Positions 11,424 through 22,259 of a DNA stretch of 64,000 nt are shown here, piece by piece. Position numbers and translations under genes: made by a program. Each line of letters starts with the position of its first letter. Position 1 is the first letter of the stretch. A model generated the notes under the pieces. The model had not been told where the DNA came from, did no database searches, and was given only the letters and a program-made list of their open reading frames with translations. This DNA comes from Elymus sibiricus (taxonomy: Eukaryota > Streptophyta > Magnoliopsida > Poales > Poaceae): contig CM077667.1 in assembly GCA_039707655.1 (NCBI GenBank), forward strand, positions 415,567,409 through 415,631,408. Direction: 5' to 3'.

Positions 11424-14400
11424 TCATGTCATTATTCTATTTAGGCGGATGCTCTGGCTCTTCCTTGGGATGGGGTCTAGCGATGCAATTACCTGTGGCA
11501 TGGTCATTCCTCCAGAAACGATAATTTCTGCAGGATCAAATGATTTCATGGAAGTTTCATTATCAGCTCACAGCTCTAGCCAGCAAGAAACAAACATGGG
11601 GAGAAGCCTGTAAAGTGAAATAGGACAGACATCATACCAATTCCTTCTCGAATGGATAAGTTTGGTCTGATTATCTCTTCGGAGTTCAGCAGAAATATAT
11701 CACCAATATATAGATGATTTGTCGGCACATAAACACTACACAATTCCTCATCACCTTTATCTGTCTGTAGCACATAACACAAAACAGGAGACCATATAAC
11801 AGCTGTAATTGCACCATATGAAACATATATTGCCCATATAGAATGGGGAGTCCCAATAACACATTGCTTATAACCAAACTATAGCAAGATCCTTGTGAAA
11901 AATTAATACCTGAAGGACAACAGTTGATGTTATAAATCCAAATGCGTATTCACCAACACGTGGATGCCGAATTATTGCAACTTCTTTAAATGCTGTCGTA
12001 TTTTGATCTGTAAAAAAAATGCAGTAAGTCATCATGCGCAGTAGGTCCTGTGATACTCTTTTAGCAAACAGAACAAAGTCAACACAATATAACCCTGCTG
12101 TGAAACAGATGCGCCAAAAGGACTACAAAGAACTGATCTATGACATAGTCAAAATGGGGGTAAAACATAGAAAAAGGACAAACAGCTCAGATAGCTCACA
12201 TGGTTTTTGCAGTAAAAGACAAAGATGTATTGTGCTATTTACTAATTTTGCAAACTCATATGTAATTCAAGCCATCTGAGGGGAGTATTAACCACTAGCA
12301 AAATGTCTGAAGAGCATTTGTAAGCATAGAACAAACAATTGGTCCAGTGCTGATGACAAGATATGCAACTACGTAATGGCAATAAATTACATTAACGGCA
12401 GTCTGGAGAGATAGATGATCAAGCTTAACATATGATACGAAGAATAACCTGGTGAAATGGCAGTGCTGACTTGCTTTGATGCCGAATATATGTGCTTTAC
12501 AAATGGCATTTTCTTTATAAACCATTCTCCAACCCAGAAGACAGTTGAACCCACCCATGAAGAAACAAATATTCCAACCAGAAATATGAATGCCAGAGAA
12601 GTCAGAAAACCAAGACCTGCAAAGTGTGGGTGAAAAAAATAAGTACTTGCTACAAGCATAAACATCGATTTAATGATGACGAGAATTACTTGCATTCAAT
12701 ATAAGTACATGTTTAAGTGATATAAAATCATAACTGCAGTAGAGGATCTAAGTTAAAATTGGCTATTGTTCAAGAATGCGGCCACCGATACCATCAATAT
12801 TAGTTAATAATATCCTACTAAAACATAAAGTTGGATATTACGATTGCTTGCCAAAGGGCCTACAATACTTAGGTGTATGGTTGCATGAATGAGATACCAA
12901 CCAGATATTCCTTTATAATCACACAATATACAACTAGGAAGCTCCAATGTACTACTGCCTCCATCCCATAATGGAAGACGTTTTTTGACACTAGTGTAGT
13001 GTCAAAAAACGTCTTATATTATGGGACGGAGGGAGTATCTCCGTAAGAGCATCTCTAGCAGATCCCGTAAAAGGCCGCCGACCCGGAAAATTCCGGCCGA
13101 CATGCGTGTTTGGGCATTTTTGTGGCCCGAACAGATCCCGCATATTGGCCCGGTCCGTAAAAAGATATAGGGTGCCCAGAAATTCGGCAGGGGCTTTTAG
13201 GGTTAGCCTCCCGGATCCCCTCTTCCGCAATTCTTCCTCTAGGCCGCGAGCCCTAGCCAACTCAGGGGAGAAATTCCCTCTGCCTCTCCTCTGTTTTTTC
13301 CCCTCCTCGATGGCCGGCGGCGCTGGTGGAAGCCGTGGCGGCCGTGTCGGGTCGCCTCCGGGCAAGCACGCACAGTACGACGTGGAGGCCGGCAGCTCCA
13401 GCCATGCCATGGAGCCATGGCGGTCGAGGTAGGCGCAGGACTGCGGCCATCTCTTCCGGAGCGGCGGGCGGAATGCTTGGGCCAGCTTTGATGTGCTCGA
13501 CGAGCACGTCTTGCCGTGCATCAAGAGGTGAGTGCCGCTGATGAGGAGCTCATCGCCGCAGAGAAAGCGGTGGCGGCCAGAGAAGAAGGTGCCGCCGACC
13601 GCCTCATCGCCGCCAAGGAGGAGCACGACCTCGCCCACGCGCTCTGCAAGTCGGCTGCCATTCTACCTCGGCGTCGATGAGTGAGGGCGCCGTCAAACTA
13701 GTGTTAAATTTCTAGCGCGAAGTATGTATGCACTATGGTGATGAACATGTTCTAGCGCGAAGTTTTTATTTAAATTTGCAGTACCAATTTACGGGATGTA
13801 TTCTGCCCGAGCAACCACGCACCCATAAATGTATTTTGTTGTATACCGCAAACGGTTTTTGCGGGATCTGCTAGAGATGCTCTAAGCACGACAATAATTA
13901 TGGAACGGAAGGAGTAGTATGTGTAATTCTAAGTTAGTAAGTTCAGAACTGCCATAAACAGCATGATCATCAAAGTACCAAGTACAAGAATTACCAAATA
14001 TGTCGATTCCAATTTTTGCATATAGTGGGCTGAAAAACCCATCAACAAATTGAACGAACCACCATGTGATGAAGAACGTGAAAGCCACAGGAAAAAGAAC
14101 CACACTGGAAAAATATGAAACAAAAAAAAAGATCGGTAAGCATAGTACTGGTAACAAGTTTAACTTATTTCTGGTGAAGGATGTACCATCCAGTCATAAA
14201 TTTTCTCGACACCCAACTCTGAAGAACAGCGCAGCATGCCTACACAAAATTTACCAACCATCAGCAAATTAGTGAAATGAAAATGACCTGCCTTGAGGAT
14301 GCAGCTCCTTTTGGGTAAAACATTGAAAAGACCACAACATTAGAGAGTTGCGTCAGAGTTCTATACGATCCTAATAAGCGCAACAAATGCATGAATTGCA

Positions 14401-15472
14401 AAATACTCCGTACTAAGTACTGGGATTAAGGGCATAAACAGAAATGCATCAAGCACAAAAAATGTTCAGCTTACCAAGTTACTGACTTGGAAATTTCCAT
14501 TCATAAACTTCTTTCCAGCGAAAGTATGCAGTGCAAACTCATACTCCCTCCGTCCGGAAATACTTGTCCTAGAAATGGATGTATCTAGACTTATTTTAGT
14601 TATAGATACAACCATTTTATTCATTTCTAGATACATCCATTTCTAGGACAAGTATTTCCGGACGGAGGGAGTATTTGGGTTCTACCTTGGCACCTAGATA
14701 AGGGTGTGATCCCAGACACTCACCATGTGTTTCCATACACTTAATACAACACCACAGTCCTCAGATCGCTACCGGGTGCATTTCTGCACAAATAGACGAC
14801 CAACATTTCTCAATTCTGGCTTCCCAGTACGAACATTGTACCACCAGTTCGCGGCTCTTTCAGAAAAGGAACATAAGCACATCCAAATTCATTAATAGTA
14901 ACTTGGACACTAAAGAGCTAAGACAAATTAATCGTATCCAAATAACAGAATGTGTTCTAAGTATATGTGTCTCAAGTTAAGCCACCACAAGGCACAAATG
15001 GACAACAAAACCCAAGGCCGAACGGCTTGACTACTCGTAACTATGAAGAAAGCTTCAAGAGAAGCTCCAGTCTGCTGAACAGCATCCATATCCCCAATAA
15101 TCACCATAGTGGTAAATTCGATCGAACCTAGCTAAACTCCTACTGCTACTCTGGAAGCACAACATACTGAATTTACCAACTGCCCCACACGATAGCGGGC
15201 ACCTAAAACGCGCTCGTATACGCGCAGATCCGACCATCTGGAAGCACAGCCAGGCCGAAAACTACCGAACCAGCACACGCAGCGGCGGGGCCCTACGGCA
15301 GCGGCACAGGCACGCGCGCGCGATTGGGCCGCGGGGTTGGATGGATCCGGACCTTGCGGGTGGAGGTGGTGGGCGAGCTGGGGCGCGGCGGCGACTTGGC
15401 CGGGTCCTCGGGGTCGACGGCCTCCGCCGCCTGGCTGAGCGGGACCGACGTAGACTCCTTCTCCTCCGCCAT
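11424..15472 (-). CDS. LCV: Protein LIKE COV (COV1-type, DUF502 membrane protein)
   Basis: COV1/LCV proteins are integral membrane proteins of the endomembrane system. Arabidopsis COV1 affects vascular patterning and the family is linked to Golgi/trans-Golgi function (family knowledge). Minus-strand exons in order: 15472-15353, 14239-14187, 14104-13995, 12616-12449, 12007-11910, 11764-11638, 11527-11424. Every junction is GT/AG and in frame, giving 259 aa. Residues 1-40 are a charged/Pro-Ser-rich tail (MAEEKESTSV..., SPPRPSSPTTSTRK). Two membrane segments follow at about 60-80 (FPVAFTFFITWWF) and 96-118 (LTSLAFIFLVGIFVSSWVG). The conserved soluble part is VFWVGEWFIKKMPFVKHIY, EVAIIRHPRVGEYAFGF, CSVYVPTNHLYIGDIF and ISGGMTMPQ-like VSGGMTMPQV near the C-terminus. 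Introns 1 and 3 are long and carry three DNA transposons. It is convergent with PTB. Confidence 0.94.
12955..13035. mobile_element. Stowaway MITE in LCV intron 3 (81 bp)
   Basis: CTGCCTCCATCCCATAATGG ... TTATGGGACGGAGGGAG is a near-perfect palindrome around ACACTAGTGTAGTGT, with TA on both sides (12953-12954, 13036-13037). Confidence 0.9.
13047..13882. mobile_element. PIF/Tourist-type non-autonomous element, 836 bp, in LCV intron 3
   Basis: The ends GAGCATCTCTAGCAGATCCC and its inverse GGGATCTGCTAGAGATGCTC are perfect over 20 bp. A TAA target duplication flanks both sides (13044-13046, 13883-13885), as expected for PIF/Harbinger. No transposase is present. The interior, 13160-13680, is very GC-rich and carries short ORFs on both strands, including a plus-strand Gly-rich start at 13310 and an Ala/Glu-rich stretch at 13540-13680. 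It looks like a captured or coding-derived fragment, unassigned. Confidence 0.85.
14544..14671. mobile_element. Stowaway MITE in LCV intron 1 (128 bp)
   Basis: CTCCCTCCGTCCGGAAATAC ... GTATTTCCGGACGGAGGGAG inverted ends extend for more than 50 bp (CTTGTCCTAGAAATGGATGT and its inverse). TA duplications are at 14542-14543 and 14672-14673. The high symmetry suggests a fairly recent insertion. Confidence 0.93.
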
Positions 15473-16457
15473 GGCGTGCGCCCTCCTTCTCTAGAACCTT
15501 CCGGCGGGCGCTGCGGCGGGGGCAGGGCGGGGGAGGGGTTCGGGTGAGGCGTCGCTTGCTGCGGCTGCGGCTGCCTTTTCCCCGGCTGGCGGAAAGTAGC
15601 AGCAAGCGGTTGGTGGCGGAGTCCGCAACCGAGCGAAGGGAGGCGTCAAGCGGTGGCGTGGCGGAGCCACCAAGTCCGAAGTCCAAGCGAAGACCCCGAT
15701 GACAGGGTGGCCCCACCTGTCACGGCGCGAGCCAGCTCGCGTCGGCTGCCGCCACGCGGCGGTCCGTGGCGCGTGGCTCGGCGGCACGGCGGTATCGACA
15801 AGCCGTGACGGCGTCAACGAGGCAGCGGCCTTGTGGGGTTGGGTTCCGTTTGGGTAAGCTGGTGCCGTGTTCGCCGGGCTGGCGTTGAGCTGGCCCGAGC
15901 ATGACGCGACGGAGGAGGACGGGACGGACGTCGGCTCGATCGGGTCCGACCGGACGGAGGGTGGCCAGAGACCCGTCCGAGTGTGTTCAGCAGTCGCTCT
16001 CCATGGGCCCGACTGCGGCCACCACATCGTTATGGTGGGCTGAGGCAGGTCAGCTACTTCTCCCTGGCATGTTAATTGCAATTTTTTATACGATTAAAAT
16101 GATCGATTCGGGTGCAAAAATAAAACGCGTGCTCTTGAACCGAAGTAAATAACAAACATCCCTTCCATCTGGGACACTGAATAATGAGAGAATCGTAGAA
16201 GTTATCGGAATCCGGGGCTAGAGTCTTTGGCTGAACATCCACAGATGATCGATTCCTGCACTAGCAAGTATTGATAGTCACAACTTTTTCAGAGCGCTTG
16301 TGAAAGGACGGATAAGCATGGTTCACCATCAGTTACGATGTTTACTAGTGCGCGTACAACTTTTGCTTTCTGGAGAGTTGCTCAAAGAAAATCAAGAAAA
16401 AGGAAAGGAATCCTTTCAAACAAAGGAATGGAAGATACAGCCCAACGATATGCAGAG
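15473..16457. other. Upstream region of the LIKE-COV gene
   Basis: The first ~450 bases are GC-rich and should hold the LCV 5' UTR and promoter. No TATA box is clear. Open frames up to 196 aa on both strands reflect GC content and have no recognisable domain. From 16070 the sequence becomes AT-rich and unassigned. Confidence 0.4.
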
Positions 16458-16859
16458 CAGACCTGGCCAAATGGGTCGTGCTTTTCGGGCCGGCCTAGAA
16501 GCACGGCGGCACGGCATGCCATGGGCCAGGCACGACACGACATAAAAGGGCCGGGCCGGCACGCGGCATGCCTTGGGCCGTGCCTGGGCCTGGAGGCTGG
16601 GCACGACCCGTTTTTTTAATGTATTTTCAGTTTTTTAATATATATACCTAAAATACAGCCCAATAGGCCTAAAAACGAGCCCAACACGTTGGAAATATGC
16701 AGCCCAGCGTGCTAAACAGGCCAACATGCCGGCCCGTTTAGTAACCAGGTCGTGCTTGGACCTGGAGGCGCCGCATGTGGGCCGGCACGGCACGGCCCGG
16801 TTAGTATTCGTGCCTGGGCGGGCCGTGCCGTGCCGGCCCGGCCCGTTTGGTCAGGTCTG
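16458..16859. mobile_element. hAT-type non-autonomous element (402 bp) with 8-bp TSD
   Basis: It starts CAGACCTGGCCAAA and ends with the inverse TTTGGTCAGGTCTG. The flanks are a perfect 8-bp duplication ATGCAGAG (16450-16457 and 16860-16867), the length typical of hAT elements. The interior is a GC-rich fold-back of repeated CGGGCCGGCACG-like units on both arms around an AT-rich centre (16610-16690). No ORF of its own. Confidence 0.88.
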
Positions 16860-17029
16860 ATGCAGAGACTTGATAGTGGATCCATCAGATCTCGTGGGCC
16901 GCGAAACATATCCCGGTAAGAGTAATATGGGCCGACAACAAGAGAACCCCCAAATTCCTATTTATTTGCGAAATAATTGAGCCCAACCCTGGCCCATAAA
17001 AGTCTATCTAGTCAAAAGGTCGGCGCCCG

Positions 17030-17100
17030 AGAACCGGGATTCGATCCCTTGTCTTGGGAGAGCTAGCGTTGCTAGCCACTCCGCCCAAGTCTCGCTCATA
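17030..17100 (-). other. tRNA-like segment (Pol III box-like motifs)
   Basis: On the minus strand GGGCGGAGTGGCTAGCA resembles a tRNA A box, and GGATCGAATCCC about 40 bases downstream resembles a B box. The fold does not make a proper cloverleaf and no anticodon loop is evident. It is best read as a tRNA-derived relic at the edge of the adjacent repeat module. Confidence 0.35.
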
Positions 17101-17149
17101 ATATGTATGGGACGCATTTTGTAGTTGAGGCGAGGGAAGCCGGTTTCCC

Positions 17150-17290
17150 ATTTGTTTTCACGTTTTTTTGCTGTTTTTTCTTTTCGTTTTCTTTTTTCTT
17201 CTTCACTTTTCGTTTAGTTTCCTTTTTCCTTTTCAATTTTTTTGCTTTCTTTTGTTTTTTTCTTCTCCGGGTTTTTGTTTCTTTTTTGTT
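17150..17290 (+). repeat. T-rich low-complexity tract
   Basis: Runs of T broken by C, G or TTCG, reading TTTTTTGCTGTTTTTTCTTT and similar. The frames across it translate to Phe/Lys-rich junk and are not genes. Confidence 0.8.
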
Positions 17291-17900
17291 TTTTCCTTCA
17301 AATACTTGTTCAACATTTTTTAAATGCTTGTTCAATATTTTTTAAATACTTGTTCAATGTTTTTATATACACGGTCATTATTTTTTCAAATAATTGTCAA
17401 TATATTTTTCAAATACTTGTTTAACATTTTTTCAAATACTTGTTCAACATTTTTATATACATGATCATTTTTTTTCAAATACTTGTTCAACATTATTCCA
17501 ATACTTGCTCAATATTTTTGAAATACCTGTTCAACATTTTTTCAAATACTTGCTAACATTATTCGAATACTTCATCAACATTTTTATATACATGATCAAT
17601 ATTTTTTTCAAATACTTGTTCAACATTATTCAAATACTTGTTCGACATTTTTATATACATGATCAATATTTTTTCAAATACTTGTTCAAAACATTTGTAT
17701 ACATGATCAACTTTTTCCCAAATACCCGGTCAACATTATTCAAATACTTGTTAAATTTTTTAAAATACTTGATTAACATTTTTATATACATATCAGCATT
17801 TTTTTAAATACTTCTTCAACATTTTCCAAAATATTTCTTCAACATTTTTCAAATACCTATTCAATAGTTTTCAAATACTTGTTCAATATTTTTGAAATGT
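17291..17900 (+). repeat. Irregular tandem array of CAAATACTTGTTCAACATTT units
   Basis: About twenty degenerate copies of a 20-30 bp unit, CAAATACTTGTTCAACATTT, some followed by TTATATACATGATCAATA. A 137-aa open frame across it (17394-17807) is a by-product of the repeat. The array is followed by AT-rich sequence and a hairpin at 18036-18068. Similar arrays occur inside unclassified Triticeae DNA elements; no clear TIR or transposase was found here. Confidence 0.8.
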
Positions 17901-18035
17901 TTCAATAAAGTGTCTTTTTATAGTATATACATTTAGAATATTTTAAAGTATACATAGAAGTAAAGAAGCAAAAAAACAAAACAAAAAACGTAAAAAAATT
18001 GTGGCCTCCCGTAGGTCGGTCCATCTAGGTCCCCC

Positions 18036-18068
18036 CTTCAGCGAGGGGTTCCTCCCCTCTCGCTGAAG
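18036..18068. repeat. Hairpin CTTCAGCGAGGGG / CCCCTCTCGCTGAAG
   Basis: Thirteen-base arms pair with one 2-base bulge around a TTCCT loop. It may be the subterminal end of the repeat module to its left. Confidence 0.6.
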
Positions 18069-18499
18069 GCGAGACATAGGGGTGCCCAAAGGTCGGTTGA
18101 TCTATTGTCAAAAAAGTGTGAACCAGGCCCATGATTCATAAAGTGAGAACTATCTCCTCCCTTTAGGATTTCTCAAAAAAGAAAAATCTTCTCCCTTTAG
18201 GTGGCAGAATGGTGGATGCAAGGTGTCACCCTTCCAGTTTTGAACGGCCCTTATTAATTTTTCGCATGTGCATGCTTTAATACAAGTGTTGTCGTTGTCT
18301 TGAAGCTTTAGATGTGTGTCAAAAATTGAATTGATGCGAACGTTTGAGCATAGTGGCATAGATTCGTTAAACATGATAAAGATGATCAAACGCAAAAAAA
18401 AAGTTACTACTTTTTCTATACTTTAGTAATCTATAAACGCCTTTATATTATTTTTTACAGAGACAGTACATGAAAAATATCGACAGCCCCAAATGCAAA

Positions 18500-18945
18500 A
18501 AAAAAAGAAAGAGAGGCAGTGGATCAGGACGCATCTCTTCCATCGGCGGGCCGTGGAATGGATCGCGTATGCATAGGACGACGATCTCTTCTTATTCACA
18601 AATCTCGCAGAATTCCCCGGTTTCCTTTAATGAAAATCGATACGAGTTAGTCCATGTCATGTTTTGTAGAGAACACGCTATAAATCGGCGGCGGTTGCTG
18701 TTCTGGTGCGCTGGTCCTATGGGGCCTTAGCACGACGACTTCCCGACTGTCTACTACAAAAGTTGTGCCCGACTCCGGCGATGGAGGGGCGATGACGGCG
18801 GCGCGCCTTCGGCTCGCTTCAGTACTTGTAGTCGTCGCTAGGTGGTCTATGAATCTGGATGTAATTTTTATTATTTCTGGTGTTCGTTGTACTGCCATGA
18901 TTGAAGATGAATAGATCGAAAGTTTTCTCGTAAAAAAAATAAATC
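18500..18945 (+). mobile_element. LINE-like 3' tail
   Basis: Non-coding G/C-rich sequence becomes T-rich (GTAATTTTTATTATTTCTGG, GTTCGTTGTACTGCCATG) and ends in an A run at 18935-18943 after TTTCTCGT. This is the usual look of a truncated non-LTR retrotransposon 3' UTR in Triticeae. No ORF is left; the left border is not defined. Confidence 0.45.
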
Positions 18946-19329
18946 CAGCTACTAGCAAACATTATTTTCCCTAAATGACACGGTTGTACCTTCCCAAATG
19001 TATCCACCCGCTAACGCAAGCATCTCATTCACGCTCGCTCTTCCATTTCTTCACTTAATTTTCAGTAATAACCAAAGCAGAAAGTACTAAAAACGGGGCG
19101 ACCCCGCACTGACACCCAAACTAATCAACCAACGAACGAACAAAACGAGCCCATCCATAGCTGTCATCAATCAACACATGCCCTCGACCCCCGAGTGTGA
19201 CGCCATCGTTCCCGATCTTCTTCCGCTTGCTGCCGCTGCGCCCGTCTCCGTCGCCATCCGTACACACCTTATTCTTGCTTCCAGAGACGGCGCGGAATCT
19301 TGGTTGGCTCTGGCTTGGCGATCGCTGCG
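18946..19329 (-). other. Sequence downstream of the ERF gene, including its 3' UTR
   Basis: This segment follows the ERF stop codon (19330-19332) on the minus strand. The first ~150 bases are probably 3' UTR. I see nothing else to support a feature. Confidence 0.4.
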
Positions 19330-21984
19330 CTATTGGGTGTGCGGCGGGTGGTACTGCTGCTGGCTCGAGTCGGACCAGGAGGCCGCCGTCCCCGGGTAGG
19401 GCGCCAGGGCGCTCTCCCAGCTCCACTCCGCCGCCGCGTCGCCCTGCTGCTGCTGGTGCTGCTGCGAGTCGTGCGACGACGAGTAGTAGTGGCCCGGTGC
19501 AGAGGACGCGGAGGAGGAGGACGGCACGGTGGCCACCGAGACGGAGGAGGACGGGAACGAGTAGTAGGAGCCCAGGAAACCGCTCATGGTGCCGCCGTCG
19601 CCGCCGCCGCCGCCATAGGAGCTGGTCATGCCGCCGCCGCCATATGAGCTGGTCATGCCGCCGCCGCCGCCGCCACCCCCGCCGTAGAACGAGAGAAGGT
19701 TTCCTTGGTTGGCGGCGTTGCCCCTGCCCTGCAGGAGCATCTGGTAGCGGAGGTAGTCCGATGCCTGTCCGGCGCCGGCGTACATGGCGGGCGTCGAGGC
19801 CGACGCCGCGGCGATCGGCGCCCGGGCCGGCGCGGCGGCGGGGGCGGCGGTGGCCGGGTGCAGGCGCGCGTCCTCGGGGAAGTTGAGCTTGGCGCGGCTG
19901 CCGCGGAAGCGCAGCGCGGCGTCGTCGTAGGCGCGCGCCGCGGCCTCGGCCGTCTCGAAGGTGCCGAGCCAGACGCGCGCCGCCTTGTGCGGGTCCCGGA
20001 TCTCGGCCGCCCACTTGCCCCACGGCCGCTGCCGCACCCCGCGGTACCGCCGGCGCGGCGCCTCCGCCGCCGCGTTGGACGACGCCGGGGAGCGGGAGCG
20101 GTGTTCCTCCATGGTCGCCGCGCTCGCGCTCTGGGTGTCCGAGTTCTGATCCGACCCTGCGCACGCACGCGGAAGCATATTTATACACAGGCCCACGAGG
20201 GGTGGCGCCACGGGGGGCGAGGCGCGAAGCAAATCGAAAGCGGAAAGAATGCAAAGCGAGCCGAGCCAGCGCAAGCGCGGTTCAAGTTGTGCACTTGCGC
20301 TCAGGTTTCCCGCCGCGCATGCAGTGCATGCGCATCCGAACGCGATTTGCAAGGTGTTAATAATAACGCGTCCGTCCCGATCACCGAGGCGTTAAATTTA
20401 GGAATGAACTGGAAAGCAGTGGAGAAAAGATATTCATGCGGCCAGCAAAGTGATAAGCACCAACTCAGTATTCCAACCGCTTTTCGTTGCAAAAAGAAGC
20501 AGAAAATGAAGGGAAAAACACTGCCTTTTCAGGAAAGAAATGAACTCTCTCGACTGTATTCTCGTTGGTATCTGTGCGTCATACGCAAGCGCATCGATGA
20601 CACGTACGTACTACAGTACATGATACGGAGATGCACTGTATTTTATACGTACGATGAAATGCTACCCGAGGGGTGTTCACACGGCACGGGAATGCCTTTA
20701 GCTTAGCTAGCTGTATCCTTGTTGCGTTGCAGAGGTGCAGTGGATTTGAAGACCAGGCTTGGTTCAATGGCGTACAACTGTGCAGCAGGTAGTGTATATG
20801 TGAGACTTGGAGATAGGGTTGTTTCATTTTCCTTATGTCAGCTACGAGGAATCCATGCGCCTCGGTTCCGTCCAACGTTTCGATTTTGAGCTACATGCCG
20901 TTCGTACGTACGACCGGTCTGTTACGGTCGCGCACGCTTGCATGTTCCGCACGCATTTTTCCTCTATCTATTTTTTTTCTTCCAGACACAACCCTTTTCA
21001 TAACGCATTTTGTGCCTAGGGCTCTGCACTGACCAAAACTAGTAGTACTAGTACACGTGTTCACCGATTCTTTATGACCTGATCAGAGCTGCTAGAAACG
21101 TAAAGGTTCCAACTTCATCGATTGTCTTCTTGGTTAAGTTAAGTAAGTTAAGCCGAATGATGTATACCAGGGGTGCCGATATTATTTTTTTACCTCTAAA
21201 ATATTCTTGTAAAATATTACTGTAACTTGTTGTTTTGCGCCGATGGATATAGACATTTCCTTCATTTTAGTGCAAGCTTATTAGGATACAAGTAATAAAC
21301 CTTGCAAAAGAGATTTGTCCATGCTGTTTTGTAAGGATGGATATGGACATTTCCTTCGTTTTACAAGCTTATTAGGATATTAGTAATAAAAATTTGAAAT
21401 TAACCGTCGCTGAAATGAGTGTATCTAGACGGGATTGTACTACGATCTTAAATAGATTTGCCCATGCTTGCCACGTTTCGAGCTGGAGTAGCATGCAAGA
21501 ATGCAATCGGGCAAAAACAGAGCATGCGCAGCTCGGTGGAGCGAATATCAAATCCAAGGCAAAAGCAGAGCAAGGCATGCAAAGCTCTTCTTCTAGACCA
21601 GAGACCAAAGCTAGCCTGGCAATAGCATGCGTGTGTTGACTGTTTGTTACCTGCGAACTCTGAAGATGGGAAGGTCCCAAGCTCGTGCACGTAGCCGCCG
21701 CCTCCTCCTCCGCCAGCGCCGGCGTGCATTGCCTGCTCCTCACAGCCCCAGCCCTCTGCCCCGGCGCCGGAGCCGGACGCCGCCGCCCACGGGTCGTCCT
21801 CCGCCACGACCCGCGACAGCGCCGACACCATCGTCGACATCTCCTGCGCCTGGTAGTACCCCGACATGAGGTCCGCCGGGCTCGCCATTGTCGTCATTCC
21901 CGCCGCCGCCCCGGCGCCGCCTTCGCCCTTCGCCGTCCGGCCGCTGCCGTGCGGTCCACGTTGGTCCGCCAGCTCGTAGCACAT
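19330..21984 (-). CDS. AP2/ERF transcription factor, group X (ABR1/ERF110-113 type)
   Basis: Nuclear transcription factor expected to bind GCC-box-like sites; group X members act in stress, wounding and ABA/ethylene responses (family knowledge). Two exons: 21984-21651 and 20156-19330, with a GT/AG intron of 1,494 bp that splits a Gly codon, giving 386 aa. The N-terminus starts [10 protein letters not shown] and carries the group-X motif [14 protein letters not shown] at residues 48-61. One AP2 domain covers about 148-206 ([45 protein letters not shown]), with the Ala and Asp that mark ERF rather than DREB types. The C-terminal half is low-complexity: Gly runs with a tandem MTSSYGGGG repeat, Ser runs and poly-Gln, then [12 protein letters not shown]. 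An in-frame TTG just before the ATG was not used. The exact orthologue is not assigned. Confidence 0.93.
21242..21390. repeat. ~57-bp direct repeat in the ERF intron
   Basis: GATGGATATAGACATTTCCT and the following ~38 bases occur at 21242-21299 and again, slightly diverged, at 21336-21390. Both end in AAGCTTATTAGGATA...AGTAATAAA. It lies in the single ERF intron. Confidence 0.8.
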
Positions 21985-22162
21985 CAAAGTCGCTCCGCCG
22001 CCCGCCCCGCGCAGGAAGACAGCGCCTCGCCTCCTTTCTTTCTTTTCAAGTGGCAGAGCAGAGTCGTGTCGCCGTGAGGTTGGGATAGGAGTACTACGAT
22101 CTCTCTCTCTGGTTTAATTTGGTTCAACGGTTCGAATATCTCGGAGGGACGACCTTCGCTCG

Positions 22163-22172
22163 CATATATAGC
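22163..22172 (-). promoter_or_regulatory. TATA box of the ERF gene
   Basis: On the minus strand CTATATATGC lies about 180 bases upstream of the ERF start codon. This fits a transcription start near 22135 and a 5' UTR of about 150 nt. No other TATA-like string is closer. Confidence 0.6.
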
Positions 22173-22259
22173 TAAGCTAGCGGCGGTTCGTTCGTGCCCA
22201 CTTAATAAATCGCGAGAGAGAAAAAAACGTGGCGAAATAGCCGTCATGAGATGTTCGTT

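Noticed and set aside
15132..15716. 194-aa minus-strand frame extending upstream of LCV exon 1
   Set aside because: It overlaps exon 1 in another frame and crosses the exon 1 donor; the family N-terminus MAEEKES starts at 15472.
17030..17100. Possible tRNA gene
   Set aside because: Box-like motifs only; no cloverleaf or anticodon arm, and it sits at the edge of a repeat module.
17291..17900. CRISPR-like or satellite array
   Set aside because: Units are degenerate without uniform spacers, and the genome is a plant; it is an irregular transposon-internal repeat.
19705..20706. 333-aa plus-strand open frame across the ERF exon
   Set aside because: It is antisense to the AP2 coding exon, driven by GC content, with no domain; the minus strand has the conserved AP2 domain.
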